From Beroe forskalii (Eukaryota; Ctenophora; Nuda; Beroida; Beroidae), in the NCBI GenBank assembly GCA_011033025.1, contig WFMF01000112.1:248001-312000 (forward strand): a stretch of DNA of 64,000 nt, given 5' to 3'. Below are positions 11,900 through 23,264 of this stretch, piece by piece. Numbering within the stretch: position 1 is the stretch's first letter; every line of letters begins with the position of its first letter. The position numbers were made by a program, and so were the translations under genes. The notes below the pieces were generated by a model. That model searched no databases and had not been told where the DNA came from. It saw only the letters and a list, made by a program, of their open reading frames with translations.

Positions 11900-13400
11900 A
11901 CCACGAAAATATAAGAAAGGGAACACTGTTATCATGGCTAAGCTGTGCTGTGTTCCCTAAGTTGTTTGTTGCATTAATAGGTAGGGAATTTAACAAGAAT
12001 TGCGCCTGCCGGCACATTTCTTGTGCCCGTTGTTCCCGTATGCAGGTGCTTAATTTCCTGCTCCCGGGGCTGGTATTAAAGCACGCCTTCATTAAAACAA
12101 GCCGTCGTCTGTCGACCGATGTCCGACTCGCTTACTGACAGGATGAGTTGACGATAAAATGCTTTATCTATCTAGTGTCACATCACAATACTAAAGAGCT
12201 TAAGTACTTACATCTTAACATTATTGAATCAATTTTATGAATATTCCATTCGTAAGTATAAACTGAAAACAATAATTGCGCTCGTTTTCTGTAACCTCGG
12301 CGAGCGCTTTTAATTTCATGCAACACGATAAAGGTCGTACGTGATCACAAGTCGCACGTGCATTTTTACTGCGCGCGCAAATTAATTCATGAACACCTGC
12401 CATGTTCTGTTTGCGCGCGTCCGCATTCAGTCCTGGTTGTTTTTGAGTTTTGGTGCGACGTCTCGTTGCAACATCAAGCGTTGTGCATTATCAAGCGTTT
12501 CCATCGACGAAAATAATTATATCATATGAAATCACATAATTTTGTCCTAAAAGTTTCTGCAGTTTGCTGCCATGTTGTTCAGATACCACAGTCAGAGGCC
12601 AGAAGCTCACTTGATGATTGATCGAGGATTTCATGGCGACTATTGATATTCGAGCAAATGCAATGTTCTTCCAGGGCGTCGAAATTTGTGATTTTATGAT
12701 CAACTGTACACACTTGAAGGTTAAAGGAGGATTGATAGCCAAGATTGAAGATTTAGGTTTCGTAAATTCATGAGATACCGGGACTAATTTTCATCTCTGA
12801 TCTCTTACTTTCCTCAGCGAAAGGTCAATCATCATATCATCATTGCTAAGTTCAATCATCATTGATCGACATCTATTGCTCATTGTCAATTATTGATTGT
12901 AAATTTGATTGAATCCCAATCATAAGAAAAAGTCTGATGGAGAATTCCAAGAAAATCGAAAGACATTCATGCACCTCTTATCATTGAAAACTTTGATGAA
13001 TTTGATGAATTTGAAGAATGATGAAAATTTTAAAAATGAATCAATTTCCAAGTTTCAACATCAGGATGAACAGGGCATTGAACACGAATAACTGTAAGAT
13101 AGCTGCAGTGAACATCGAACAGGATGCCACTACACCAAGCTATATTGGCGCGACTGATATTATAAAGGAGCAGTTGGATGCTTGAAAATGATCAAAAAAG
13201 TGACGTACATACATACGTACATACCACACGCATACGACTAAATCGGATCACACCACCTATTTCAGATTTAACAGTACGCGTAAAGGTAGTATACACACAA
13301 CCCCCACAAAACACGATCTCTGCTAACCTTTTCTCAATGCCTTTTTGTAAAACAAAAACGCGATTGGGAACAGGAAAAAATAATGTATATTGTAAATAAC
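11900..13400. other. No recognisable gene; CpG-rich patch near 12.3-12.5 kb
   Basis: No coding segment supported by splice sites or motifs. A patch near 12280-12480 has several CpG-rich motifs (GCACGTGC, GCGCGCGC) like those near 1.9 kb; such patches could mark promoters or old elements, but no gene start is visible beside them. Confidence 0.35.
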
Positions 13401-13415
13401 ATTATATAATGTACG

Positions 13416-13514
13416 ATTAACAAACGAATGGGAGTGTTATATCGAAAATTGTCACACGAGGCGTCAGCCGAGTTTGACAATTTTCGATATCACACGATCC
13501 ATGAGTTTGTTAAT
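13416..13514. mobile_element. ~100-bp palindromic MITE-like element
   Basis: ATTAACAAAC at the left and GTTTGTTAAT at the right form outer arms. Inner arms ATATCGAAAATTGTCA (13439-13454) and TGACAATTTTCGATAT (13475-13490) enclose a short centre containing GAGGCGTCAGCCGAG. A diverged half-copy (GTGATATATCGATAATTATC) lies at about 13669. No target duplication could be defined. Confidence 0.6.
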
Positions 13515-13754
13515 TGTATTATTACCCGACAAAACAGTACTCCCTACCACTCGGGTCTGACGACCCTCATCTGAATTCAACGTTTTTATAGATTTTCGAG
13601 TGCTCCTTCATAAAATCAACAATTTATTTAAAGATATTCTGCTCTATCATTTCAGTAGTCCTATAAAGGAGTGATATATCGATAATTATCAAACTGGAGT
13701 TTGAGCCACGGGAGGGTAATAATACATAATTTGAACTTTTGAAATCAAAAGAGG

Positions 13755-13920
13755 ATAGAGTTGAAGAGGGACCAACTCTAAAAATCACCAAAACAAACCA
13801 CGAGAAAATAAGAAAATATAATGGGATAGCGTTGAAGAGGCCAGAGGGACCCCCTTTAAATAAGATTAACAAAACCATGAGAAAATAAGAAAGATAACGG
13901 GATAGCGTTGAAAACCAAAT
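13755..13920 (+). repeat. Two imperfect ~75-bp direct repeats
   Basis: The string GATAGCGTTGAAGAGG / AGAGTTGAAGAGGGACC with CCACGAGAAAATAAGAAA and ATAATGGGATAGCG recurs twice with changes. No function is seen. Confidence 0.55.
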
Positions 13921-15419
13921 CATGACAAATCACGAGTCTAAAATAAGGTGCTGCAGATGAAAAAACTTGCAGTTGGGTTCTGCAGTACACGATTTCATAG
14001 ACAGTCTCAAAGAATTTCAAAGTTCAATGTGAAAAAGAAAAGTTCCCACTGAAAAGAAAAGTCGTATCTCCATGATTGATTGAGTGTCGGAGTGAGTCAT
14101 GAGTATGATTTGCATCTTGACCAGTCATTCCGTCAATGGGGGTGGCAAGTTATGGGAGCCCCTGTATCCGTTTTGGATACACGGACTTCTCCTAAACCTG
14201 GTATACATCATAACAGAGTTAACCATACCCAGGCTCGCCCTACACTTGGGCTAACCTCCTAAACACGGGCTCCCCTATACACCGCTCCCCTTAATCTTGG
14301 GGCTTACCCACTTCCCTTGGTCTCACCCCCAAACAAGGGATCGCCCATACCAGACTCGCCTTATCCTGGGCTATACCGCATATGGCTCCACCCTACCTTG
14401 GGCTTCTGGAACGCCTTGGGCTAACTCCCAAACACGGGATCCACCATACCAGACCAACCCTTATCCTGGGCTATACCGCATATGGCTCCACCCTACCTTG
14501 GGCTTCTGGAATGCCTTGGGCTCACCCCCAAACACGGGATCCACCGTACCAGACCAACCCTTATCCTGGGCTATACCGCATATGGCTCCACCCTACCTTG
14601 GGCTTCTGGAATGCCTTGGGCTAACCCCCAAACACGGGATCCACCATACCAGACCAACCCCTTATCCTGGGCTATACCGCATATGGCTCCACCCTACCTT
14701 GGGCTCCCCCTCGCTTTAAATATGGGCTCCTCCGTTATATTGGGCCACCCCATTCACTCACCCCATGCCCTCTCCCCCCTAGTTTGGGCTCCCCATGATC
14801 AAAACCCGGACTACCCCCGTATTATCTCGGGCTCCCTCATGATAACTCGGGCTACCCCCATACTTACTCGGGCTACCCCTATACTAACTCGGGCTCCCTC
14901 CCAGTATTGACTCGGGCTCCCCCAATATCAACTCGGGCTCCCAATGATAACTTGGGCTCCCCCTTGATAACTCGGGCTCCCCCCCCCCATTATTACTCGG
15001 GCTCTCCCCCATGTTATCTCGGGCTCCCCCCGTATTAACTTTGGCTCCCCACACTTGGGTTCCCCCGTACCAACTTGGGCTCCCCCGTACTAACTTGTGC
15101 TCCCCCATATTAACTTGGGCTCCCCCATATTAACTTGGGCTCTCCCGTCCTATCTGGGGCTCCCCCAAACCAACTCGGGCTCCCCCGTACTAACTTGGGC
15201 TCCCCCATACCAACTTGGGCTCCCCCGTACTATCTGGGCTCCCCCGTACTATCTGGGCTCCCCCGTACTAACTTGGGCTCCCCCATACTAACTTGGGCTA
15301 CCCCGTACTATCTGGGCTCCCCCGCACTAACTGGGCTCCCCCGTACTAACTTGGGCTCCCCCACACTAACTTGGGCTCCACCGTACTATCTGGGCTCCCC
15401 CATACCATAGCTGCCGACT

Positions 15420-15522
15420 CTTGAAAATCCTTTGGGAGGGCACTTTTTTGCCCCATTTGGGAGGGCAAATAGCATTGAAGGGAGGGCAATTTCCGTGGGT
15501 GTATTCGAGAAATATATGGCGA

Positions 15523-15558
<36 letters not shown>

Positions 15559-15984
15559 GACGTCGCCTAAAAATTGATTCCGAGAGATAGTGCCTATTAG
15601 GTAAATTTTCTCATTTGTAGGTAAATTTTCAGAATTTTAGGTAAATTTTAGATTTTTCGGTGACTTATGCATAAATTTCAAGCATGTTAAGGGTAAATTT
15701 TCAAAATTGATTCGAGATAGTGCTTGATAGGTAAATTTTCAAAATCGATCCGAGATAGTGCTTGTAGGTAAATTTTCAAAAAATGGCGACCTTTTTTTTA
15801 GGGAACGACTAAAAATGTGATCCGAGATAGTGAATATCAGGCAAATTTTCAAAATTGTGAGTAAATTATCAGAATTATAGGTAAATTTTCAGATTTGCCC
15901 TCCAAAAAGGTGGGCAAGGTCCGAAAGGAGGGCAAATGGAGGGCATGGGAGGGCGCTCTCCCAAAAGGAGGGCAGTTCGGCAGC
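15420..15984. mobile_element. TA-flanked TIR element inserted in E1
   Basis: GCTGCCGACTCTTGAAAATCC starts just after TA at 15418-15419, and GGAGGGCAGTTCGGCAGC ends just before TA at 15985-15986. Inner sequence has GGGAGGGCA motifs near both ends, a run of about 31 T and several GGTAAATTTTC copies. The ends resemble those of the 6.25-kb element at 27157-33409 (GTTGCCAAATTTTGAAAAAACC), so both probably use the same kind of transposase; TA duplication suggests the Tc1/mariner group. No coding region. Confidence 0.75.
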
Positions 15985-16459
15985 TATGCCCCATACCAAC
16001 CTGGGCTCCCCCGTACTATCAGGGCTTCCCCCTACTAACTTGGGCTCCCCCATACCAACTTGGGCTCCCCCGTACTATCTGGGCTCCCCCGTACTAACTT
16101 GGGCTTCCCTGTACCAACTTGGGCTCCCCCGTACTATCTGGGCTCCCCCGTACTAACTTGGGCTCCCCCGTACTAACTTGGGCTCCCCTGTACTAACTTG
16201 GGCTCCACCGTACTATCTGGGCTCCCCCGTACTATCAGGGCTCCCCCGTACTAACTTGGGCTCCCCCATACCAACTTGGGCTCCCCCGTACTATCAGGGC
16301 TCCCCCATACCAACTTGGGCTCCCCGTACTATCTTATTTATGGGGGCTGCCCCCAGACCCCTGCATATCATTGAATTTCAGGGACGGTCTTGATTTTGCT
16401 TAGACCAGATTCGTTTGAAAAATACAAGAAATTGAGTTGAAATACTAAAGAGGCGAATA

Positions 16460-16853
16460 CCTTAACCTCCAATATTTTAGTCGTGTAATTATCATAGTCG
16501 TAAAATGTTAGTCACAGAGGGTCTTGGCATATAGTCGGCCGAAATTTTAGTTGGCATTTTTGGCGATTTATAGCCTCAAATTTCGATTTTCAAAGCGTTT
16601 TTTCTTAAATCTCTTTGATTTCTAATTATCGAAAATCATAAATATTAGTATGGCTGACTGAGTACATCCCTACAATTCTACAACCATCTTAATTCTCACA
16701 AAATGATATCGAATGTTAGAATGACGTCATAACAATCCATTTTCAGACCAGGTTGCGCTTTCTATAGTCGGTAATAATTATGGCTTGCCGAATTTATAGT
16801 CGAAATCCGAATTTTGACTAAAAATAGGCCGACTATGTTTTCGGAGGTTAAGG
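16460..16853. mobile_element. Mariner-type MITE inside E1
   Basis: 394 bp between two TA dinucleotides (16458-16459 and 16854-16855). The left end is CCTTAACCTCCAATATTTTA and the right end, inverted, CCTTAACCTCCGAAAACATA, both followed by GTCG. Subterminal repeats of ATAGTCGG recur through it. TA duplication with these termini fits a non-autonomous Tc1/mariner-like element. The other foldback copy at 40.7 kb lacks this stretch. Confidence 0.8.
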
Positions 16854-18985
16854 TATTCTATTTGCTCTGGTCGTCTGGAATCTGGGGGCTGCCGCCCCCA
16901 GACCCCCGCATATCATTTAATTCCAGGGACAGACTTGTTTAGCTATGGCCAGATTCGTTGAAAAATACGAGAAATATATTCCGCCTCCTGACCCCTACAT
17001 ATCATTGAATTTCAGTGATTTTGCGTGTGTATTGAGTACCTAACCTGTCAGTTTTTTCATGCGCATATTTTGCATTCCATTTCTTGTCTGAAAAGTACTC
17101 CGGCCCTAATTTTCTTTATCCAAGGCTTAAATACCAGGTCAGCAATCCCCGGCCCCAGCCCCGGCTAAATTGATGGTTCCCCGGCCCCGGCCCCGGTCAA
17201 ATTTCTCAAGTCTTCCCCGGCCCCGGCCTGAATCACCATCCCCGGCCCCGGCCCCGGCTGAGATCCCGCCCCCGGTCGACCACTGATCATGGGGGAGCCC
17301 GAGATATTATTAGGGAGCCCAAGTTATGATCAAAGGGGAAGCCCGAATTAATACGGGGGGAGCCCGAGTTATAATGGGGTAGCGCCAGTTAGTATTGCGG
17401 AGCCCGAGTTAGTATGGGGGAGCTCGGGTTTATACGGGAGAGCCCGAATTATAATGCAGGAGCCCGAATTGATATGGGGGAGCCCGAGTTCATAATGGGG
17501 GAGCCCGAGTTAATTTGGGGAGCCCAAGCTAATATAGGATCAGGCTTGAGTTAGTATGGGGGATCGGGAGCCCAAGCTGGTATACGGGAGCCCGAGTTAA
17601 TACGAGGGAGAGCCTGAGTTATCATGGGGAGCCCATATAGTACGGGGAAGTCCAAGTTAGTACGGGGGAGCCCAAGTTAGTACGGGGGAGCCCAGATAGT
17701 ACGTGGGAGACCAGATAGTATGGGGGAGCCCAGATAGCACGGGGGAGCCCAAGTTAGCACGGGGGAGCCCTGATAGTACGGGGGAGCCCAAGTTGGTATG
17801 GGGGAGCCCGGATAGTACGGTGGAGCCCAAGTTATTGTGGGGGAGCCCAAGTTAGTACGGGGGAGCCCAAGTTAGTACGGGGGAGCCCATATAGTACGGG
17901 GGAGCCCAAGTTGGTACGGGGGAGCCCAATTTAGTACGGGGGAGCCCAAGTTAGTACGGGGGAGCCCAGATAGTACGGGGGAGCCCAAGTTAGCACGGGG
18001 GAGCCCTGATAGTACGGGGGAGCCCAAGTTGGTATGGGGGAGCCCGGATAGTACGGTGGAGCCCAAGTTAGTGTGGAGGAGCCCAAGTTGGTATGGGGGA
18101 GCCCGAGATAACATGGGGGAGAGCCCGAGTAATAATGGGGGGAGCCCGAGTTATCAAGGGGGTGCCCAACTTATCATGGGGGAGCCCGAGTTAATATTGG
18201 GGGAGCCCGAGTCAATACTGGGGGGGGGAGCCCGAGTTAGTATAGGGGTAGCCCGAGTTAGTATGGGGGTAGCCCGAGTTATAATGAGGGAGCCCGAGAT
18301 AATGGGGGTAGTCCGGGTTTTGATCATGGGGAGCCCAAACTAGGGGGGGAGAGGGCATGGGGTGAGTGAATGGGGTGGCCCAATATAACGGAGGGGAGCC
18401 CATATTTAAAGCGAGGGGGAGCCCAAGGTAGGGTGGAGCCATATGCGGTATAGCCCAGGATACGGGTTGGTCTGGTATGGTGGATCTCGTGTTTGGGGGT
18501 TAGCCCAAGGCATTCCAGAAGCCCAAGGTAGGGTGGAGCCATATGCGGTATAGCCCAGGATAAAGGTTGGTCTGGTATGGTGGATCCCGTGTTTGGGGGT
18601 TAGCCCAAGGCATTCCAGAAGCCCGAGGTAGGGTGGAGCCATATGCAGTATAGCCCAGGATAAGGGTTGGTCTGGTATGGTGGATCCCGTGTTTGGGGTT
18701 AGCCCAAGGCATTCCAGAAGCCCAAGGTAGGGTGGAGCCATATGCGGTATAGCCCAGGATAAGGGCGAGTCTGGTATGGGCGATCCCTTGTTTAGGGGTG
18801 AGACCAAGGGAAGTGGGTAAGCCCAAGATTAAGGGGAGCGGTGTATAGGGGAGCCCGTGTTTAGAGGTTAGCCCAAGTGTAGGGCGAGCCTGGGTATGGT
18901 TAACTCTGTTATGATGTATACCAAGATTAAGGGGAGGCATTTTGGCTCCCCCATTGTCAGGTATACCAAACTTGCCACCCCCATT

Positions 18986-19141
18986 AACAACAACGCTTCT
19001 GTTCCGCCAACGCGTGTCGTGAACAACGTGATCCTGAAGACGCCTCATCGGAGTCTCGTCTGCAGTGACGTTGGACAAAAACGATCCCAAACCTTCCACT
19101 GCCCTCGTGCACGGCACCATGAAGAAAATGAGAGCTATCAT
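18986..19141 (-). pseudogene. Small secreted-protein ORF split by foldback element E1
   Basis: From an ATG at 19141 the minus strand encodes MIALIFFMVPCTRAVEG, a plausible signal peptide, then SNVTADETPMRRLQDHVVHD and RNRSVVVN up to the E1 end. If E1 is taken out (14135-18985, allowing for the shared AAT), the frame continues without a break at 14134 as DGMTGQDANHTHDSLRHS and then GDTTFLFSGNFSFSH to a TGA at 14024-14026. The total is about 90 residues with N-glycosylation-type sites. Continuity across the insertion point argues that E1 interrupted a real coding exon. The family is unknown. The N-terminus resembles the small ORFs at 23.4-24.05 kb. Confidence 0.45.
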
Positions 19142-19882
19142 AAATCTATTAAAGGTGCAGTCCGGGATATTTACAACTTTAGCTAAATCGGTAGTAGGGC
19201 GTGAATAAACAACATGTAGTGGGGTCTCGCGCGTCGAAACTAATTAGATCATGCTAAAATTAGCGTATCAAATTACACCCACAGACGCTTGAGCAGCGTC
19301 CCGGCATGGCACGCAATATGAATTACATTGCAACAGCAACACAATTAGGGTCAGTTATGCTAACTGACATTGGAAGATTGAAAAACACACCGATGATTGG
19401 TATTAGTGCAGTATAGAGTCAGGCTATATACTGGGTGAACTGCAGTTCATATGAAGTCGCCGCGCACTTCATATGAATTCATATGTATTCATATGAGTTC
19501 ATATGAATGCGTTTACCAGTTCAATAAATTTTTATATGAATGAACTTCATATGAACTTCACATGAATTCATATGAACTTCATATGAACTACCCCAGGTTC
19601 ATATGAACTTCATATGAATTCATGTGAATTCATTAAACACACGGATGAACTAGTTCACCGGAATTTAGTGAACTGAGATGCATATGAATTCATATGAACT
19701 CATATGCACCCCAGTTCGCCTTGAATTCATATGAACTAGGAAGTTCATCTCGCGGACTCCAGTTCAACGGAGTTCAACGCAGTTCAACGGAGTTCAACGC
19801 AGTTCAACGCAGTTCAACGGAGTTCAACGAATTCATCTCGAAGTTCATCTAGAAGTTCAAAATGATAACTTAACAGATATTT

Positions 19883-20176
19883 CGGGCATGGATCAAAACA
19901 TGGAACAGCGACGCCACGAGGGCGGCACCGCAGTGCCGCGGTGACGCCAGGGCAGTGCCATGGTGAAGCCACGAGGACGCCACTACTGGGCAACGATGAA
20001 GCCACGAGGGCGCCACAGTGACATCATGGCAGTCAGCAGTGCCACTGTGAAGCCATGGCGTCTTCATGGCTTCGTCGTGGCGCCTCGTTGCTTACACCAT
20101 GGCACTGCCCTGGCGTCAACGTGGCACTACCAATACCATGGGGCCCTTGTGGCGTTGCTGCTCTGATCTATGCCCG
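19883..20176. repeat. Inverted-repeat element inside E4
   Basis: CGGGCATGGATCA at 19883 and TGATCTATGCCCG ending at 20176 form the ends. The similarity continues inward through AACAGC-ACGCCAC-AGGGC. The interior is made of short imperfect repeats around GCCACGAGGGCG and its complement. It appears as an independent insertion within the larger element or as an old part of its core. Confidence 0.65.
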
Positions 20177-20477
20177 ATAAGTCTATCATTCCGGTTGACT
20201 GCTGAGTGACGTCACCTATTGAAAGGCTTTTTTCAATTTTAAAGAGGCCGTTAAACTTCACCAAATTAGCTGCATCTTGATCCATTTCACTAAAAGGGCT
20301 TCCAAAATCAAATATTGGCCATTAAATTTAAACCCCTCGTTAAATAGTTAAGTCAGACTCAAGTCTTGAGCTCTTCCATAAACGGTTTTTCGTATTCTTG
20401 TTAAGTGTACAGTCACGTGACAACTAAAAAATTTCACTTTTTACGTCATGAATTAACTCGAGTCACTCTACGACCAG

Positions 20478-21236
20478 TTTCTCGATGAGTCGAGTCGAGT
20501 CGTCGAGTCGAGTCGTCGAGTCGAGTCGTCGAGTCGAGTCGTCGAGTCGAGTCGTCGAGTCGAGTCGTCGAGTCGAGTCGTCGAGTCGAGTCGAGTCGAG
20601 TCGTCGAGTCGAGTCGAGTCGTCGAGTCGAGTCGTCGAGTCGAGTCGAGTCGTCGAGTCGAGTCGTCGAGTCGTCGAGTCGTCGAGTTGTCGAGTCGAGT
20701 CGAGTCGAGTCGAGTCGTCGAGTCGAGTCGTCGAGTCGAGTCGAGTCGAGTCGAGTCGTCGAGTCGAGTCGTCGAGTCGAGTCGTCGAGTCGTCGAGTCG
20801 TCGAGTCGAGTCGTCGAGTCGAGTCGTCGAAGTCGTCGAGTCGTCGAGTCGTCGAGTCGTCGAGTCGTCGAGTCGAGTCGTCGAGTCGAGTCGTCGAGTC
20901 GTCGAGTCGTCGAGTCGAGTCGTCGAGTCAAGTCGTCGAGTCGAGTCGTCGAGTCGTCGAGTCAAGTCGTTGAGTAGTCGAGTCGTCGAGTCGAGTCGTC
21001 AAGTCGAGTCGAGTCGTCGAGTCAAGTCGAGTCGTCGAGTCGTTGAGTCGTCGAGTCGTCGAGTCGAGTCGTCGAGTCGAGTTGTCGAGTCAAGTCGTCG
21101 AGTCGAGTCGTCGAGTCGAGTCGTCGAGTCGAGTCGTCGAGTCGAGTCGTCGAGTCGAGTCGTCGAGTCGAGTCGAGTCGAGTCGAGTCGTCGAGTCGAG
21201 TCGAGTCGTTGAGTCGAGTCGAGTCAAGTCAAGTCA
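20478..21236. repeat. Array built from two words, GTCGA and GTC
   Basis: About 760 bp made almost only of GTCGA and GTC in irregular order; the most common combination is the 13-mer GTCGAGTCGAGTC. TCGA is self-complementary, so the array looks alike on both strands and lacks stop codons in several frames. This explains open frames of about 165 codons on both strands (SRVESSSRVVESS / TRRLDSTTRRLDD). I do not regard these as genes. Confidence 0.95.
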
Positions 21237-21424
21237 TAAAGTCCAGTTGTTGAGTCAAGTCATTGACCACCTGGCACCTCAGCTGTCAGATAACATTTCT
21301 ATTTACATTATTATTTTCTCATTCCTGATCCTAATGAGCTAATGGAATTGGAAATTTGGAAGGACGTGTTGCGTAAAATAAGTGCTCGCAGTGGAGGGTA
21401 GGGTAACACTAACAGTAAGACCTA

Positions 21425-21484
21425 AGACCTGAACGACTGTATGTTACTGCACTTTTTTACAGCAACATACAGTCGTTTAGGTCT
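21425..21484. repeat. Long hairpin
   Basis: AGACCTGAACGACTGTATGT at the left pairs with ACATACAGTCGTTTAGGTCT at the right with one or two mismatches around a T-rich loop (about 25-bp stem). It sits in the core of E4. It could be a precursor-like hairpin or a structural piece of the transposon. Confidence 0.75.
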
Positions 21485-22007
21485 ATTCTGTTGCAATTGC
21501 AAAGCTAAGTTTTTCCAAAATAACATATGTTGTTTGCATTGAGTGACATGAACTCAGGTGAACTCAAATGAACTCAGGTGAACTCCAGTTCAACGCAGTT
21601 CAACGCAGTTCAACGCAGTTCAACGCAGTTCAACGCAGTTCAACGTAGTTCAACGCAGTTCAACGCAGTTCAACGGAGTTCATTTCAAAGTTCATCCCGT
21701 AGTTCACTTAAATGAACTAGTTTATTCATATGAATTCATATGCATCTCAGTTCACTAAATTCCGGTGAACCAGTTCATCCGTGTTTAATGAATTCATATG
21801 AATTCATATGAAGTTCATATGAACTTGGTGGAGTTCATATGAAGTTCATATGAATTCATGTGAAGTTCATATGAAGTTCATTCATATAAAAATTTATTGA
21901 ACTGGTAAACGCATTCATATGAACTCATATGAATACATATGAATTCATATGAAGTGCGCGGCGACTTCATATGAACTGCAGTTCACCCAGTATATAGCCT
22001 AGAGTCA

Positions 22008-23260
22008 CAGTCTTAACAATATATCTTTGTTTTAGCAGCACAGTCATTATAGTTTGGTGTCAAAAGCTGTTAATTAATGATTTACACGAGATGTCAGCCA
22101 GTAGGTACGCCAAATATCAGCTTATAGAGCTAAAGCTAGGGAAGTCAATGAGGCAATGAGGCACTAGACTGTTATCATGATGGACTGATCGATAGTCAGA
22201 TAGCAGACTGTTGTCAGAGGTTGCTACCAGGCTTCAGTGAACGGTGAAACGACAAATGTATAGTGGACCAGTCTTTTTAAGTAAGTAAGTAAAGAGCATT
22301 TCTGCTTCCAGGATAGTATCGAATTCAAATACGGCAAAATCAAAGTTCTGATCAGGCTGGTTAGTTAATAAATATGTACTTATATTGATGCTTTGATTTT
22401 TCTTGTATCAGGTCTTGGCACAGTAAATATAACAATGGATTACAATAAAGCTTTCCTGATAAAACAGTAGTACTGTCAAGTGTCAGTAGACATCAGGATA
22501 CTGCTCTGATTATAGTCAAACTTTTGATAACGGGCCGGTGTTAGTGACTGAATAACCTGCTTTCAGAAAATCTTGATAAATCAGACTGTCAGAGCAGCCT
22601 TGTTTCAGGGCACAACAAGCCGGATTCAAATTTTTACCGAATCTGAGCTATTAAGTTTCACGATAGACTATGTTTTACACAGTAGACATGAGGCATTTGA
22701 AGTGTTGAATGGTTTTATGGCTGAACTGTAAGTAAATTTTGACTGAAAACGGATATTCATCTACTTGAATTTAGATTTAAAAGAGCAGTTGGCAAAGATA
22801 TAATTTCCGAAAAGTTTGAGAAACGGGAAACATTGGGTAGATATGTGAATAAGAGCAGTAGCTATCAAAAGAAGCTCGGGAAAATTGCCTGAAATACTTC
22901 ATGGACCACATTGGGTTCTAATTAGTGGGTTCTAAAGTAAGTAAATTGCATGTAACAAGTAACCAATAATCACACAACTGTCCTATGTTTGTGTAATGAC
23001 TGAAAACAACACTGATAAAACAAGAAACAGTGTAGAGGGGTAAAATAACAACGAAACTACACGCAAATACATGAAATATAAGCTGAGTGTAGCGGGCGGA
23101 TGCTGCTCAAGGATCACACGCGCGAACTTCAGTGGCCAATTAGACGATGATACGATTATTTTCACTCGAATTCCGTTTGTAGGATTAATGTTGGGCATCA
23201 TACTAATGACTTAGGCGGAAATTTAGAAATTTTAATTTTTTGCCGATATCCCGGACTGCA
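22008..23260. other. AT-rich stretch without recognisable gene
   Basis: No coding region found. A 17-bp string GATATCCCGGACTGCACC (23244-23261) is present inverted at 19155 (GGTGCAGTCCGGGATAT), beside the other signal-peptide-like ORF, so it may be a shared repeat boundary. Confidence 0.4.
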
Positions 23261-23264
23261 CCTT

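Larger units (their letters stand above)
14135..18985. mobile_element. Foldback transposon E1 (AATGGGGG family, 4.85 kb)
   Basis: The left terminus AATGGGGGTGGCAAGTT (14135-14151) is repeated inverted at 18969-18985. The left arm holds ~100-bp units (about 14282-14700) and then a 20-bp minisatellite, GGCTCCCCCGTACTAACTTG. The right arm (about 17284-18950) carries the same repeats inverted, so the whole forms a giant hairpin around a central ~0.9 kb with CCCCGG-rich sequence. No transposase is seen, so it must be mobilised in trans. Target duplication is absent or just AT. The first ~50 bp inside each terminus differ, which gives the element a direction. Two smaller elements (15420-15984, 16460-16853) are inserted in it. 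A second copy lies at 40729-44648. The long proline-rich frames in both strands are products of the arrays. Confidence 0.88.
19422..21999. mobile_element. Foldback transposon E4 with 8-bp target duplication (2.58 kb)
   Basis: The terminus GGCTATATACTGGGTGAACT is repeated inverted at the right, and the first ~160 bp of the two arms are practically identical; similarity extends to about 290 bp. TAGAGTCA lies at 19414-19421 and again at 22000-22007, a perfect 8-bp target duplication. The arms hold many copies of the palindrome TTCATATGAA, then a 10-bp repeat (AGTTCAACGC). The core has a smaller inverted-repeat element (19883-20176), a (GTCGA)/(GTC) array (20478-21236) and a 60-bp hairpin. No transposase is present. 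An 8-bp duplication fits hAT or P-type transposases; the termini do not start with CAG, so the superfamily is open. Confidence 0.9.

Noticed and set aside
12909-13091. Frame of 60 codons with KTLMNLMNLKNDENFKNES
   Set aside because: Low-complexity AT-rich sequence with short GATGAATTT repeats; not gene-like.
14297-14910. Proline/tryptophan-rich frames of ~140 codons (GLYRIWLHPTLG...), also at 18406-19141 and 40746-44747
   Set aside because: Translations of the 100-bp and 20-bp repeats of the foldback transposon, present in both arms and both strands.
20446-21342. Open frames of 96-165 codons on both strands (SRVESS..., TRRLDS...)
   Set aside because: They come from the GTCGA/GTC array, which contains no stop in these frames; no start context, domain or complexity.
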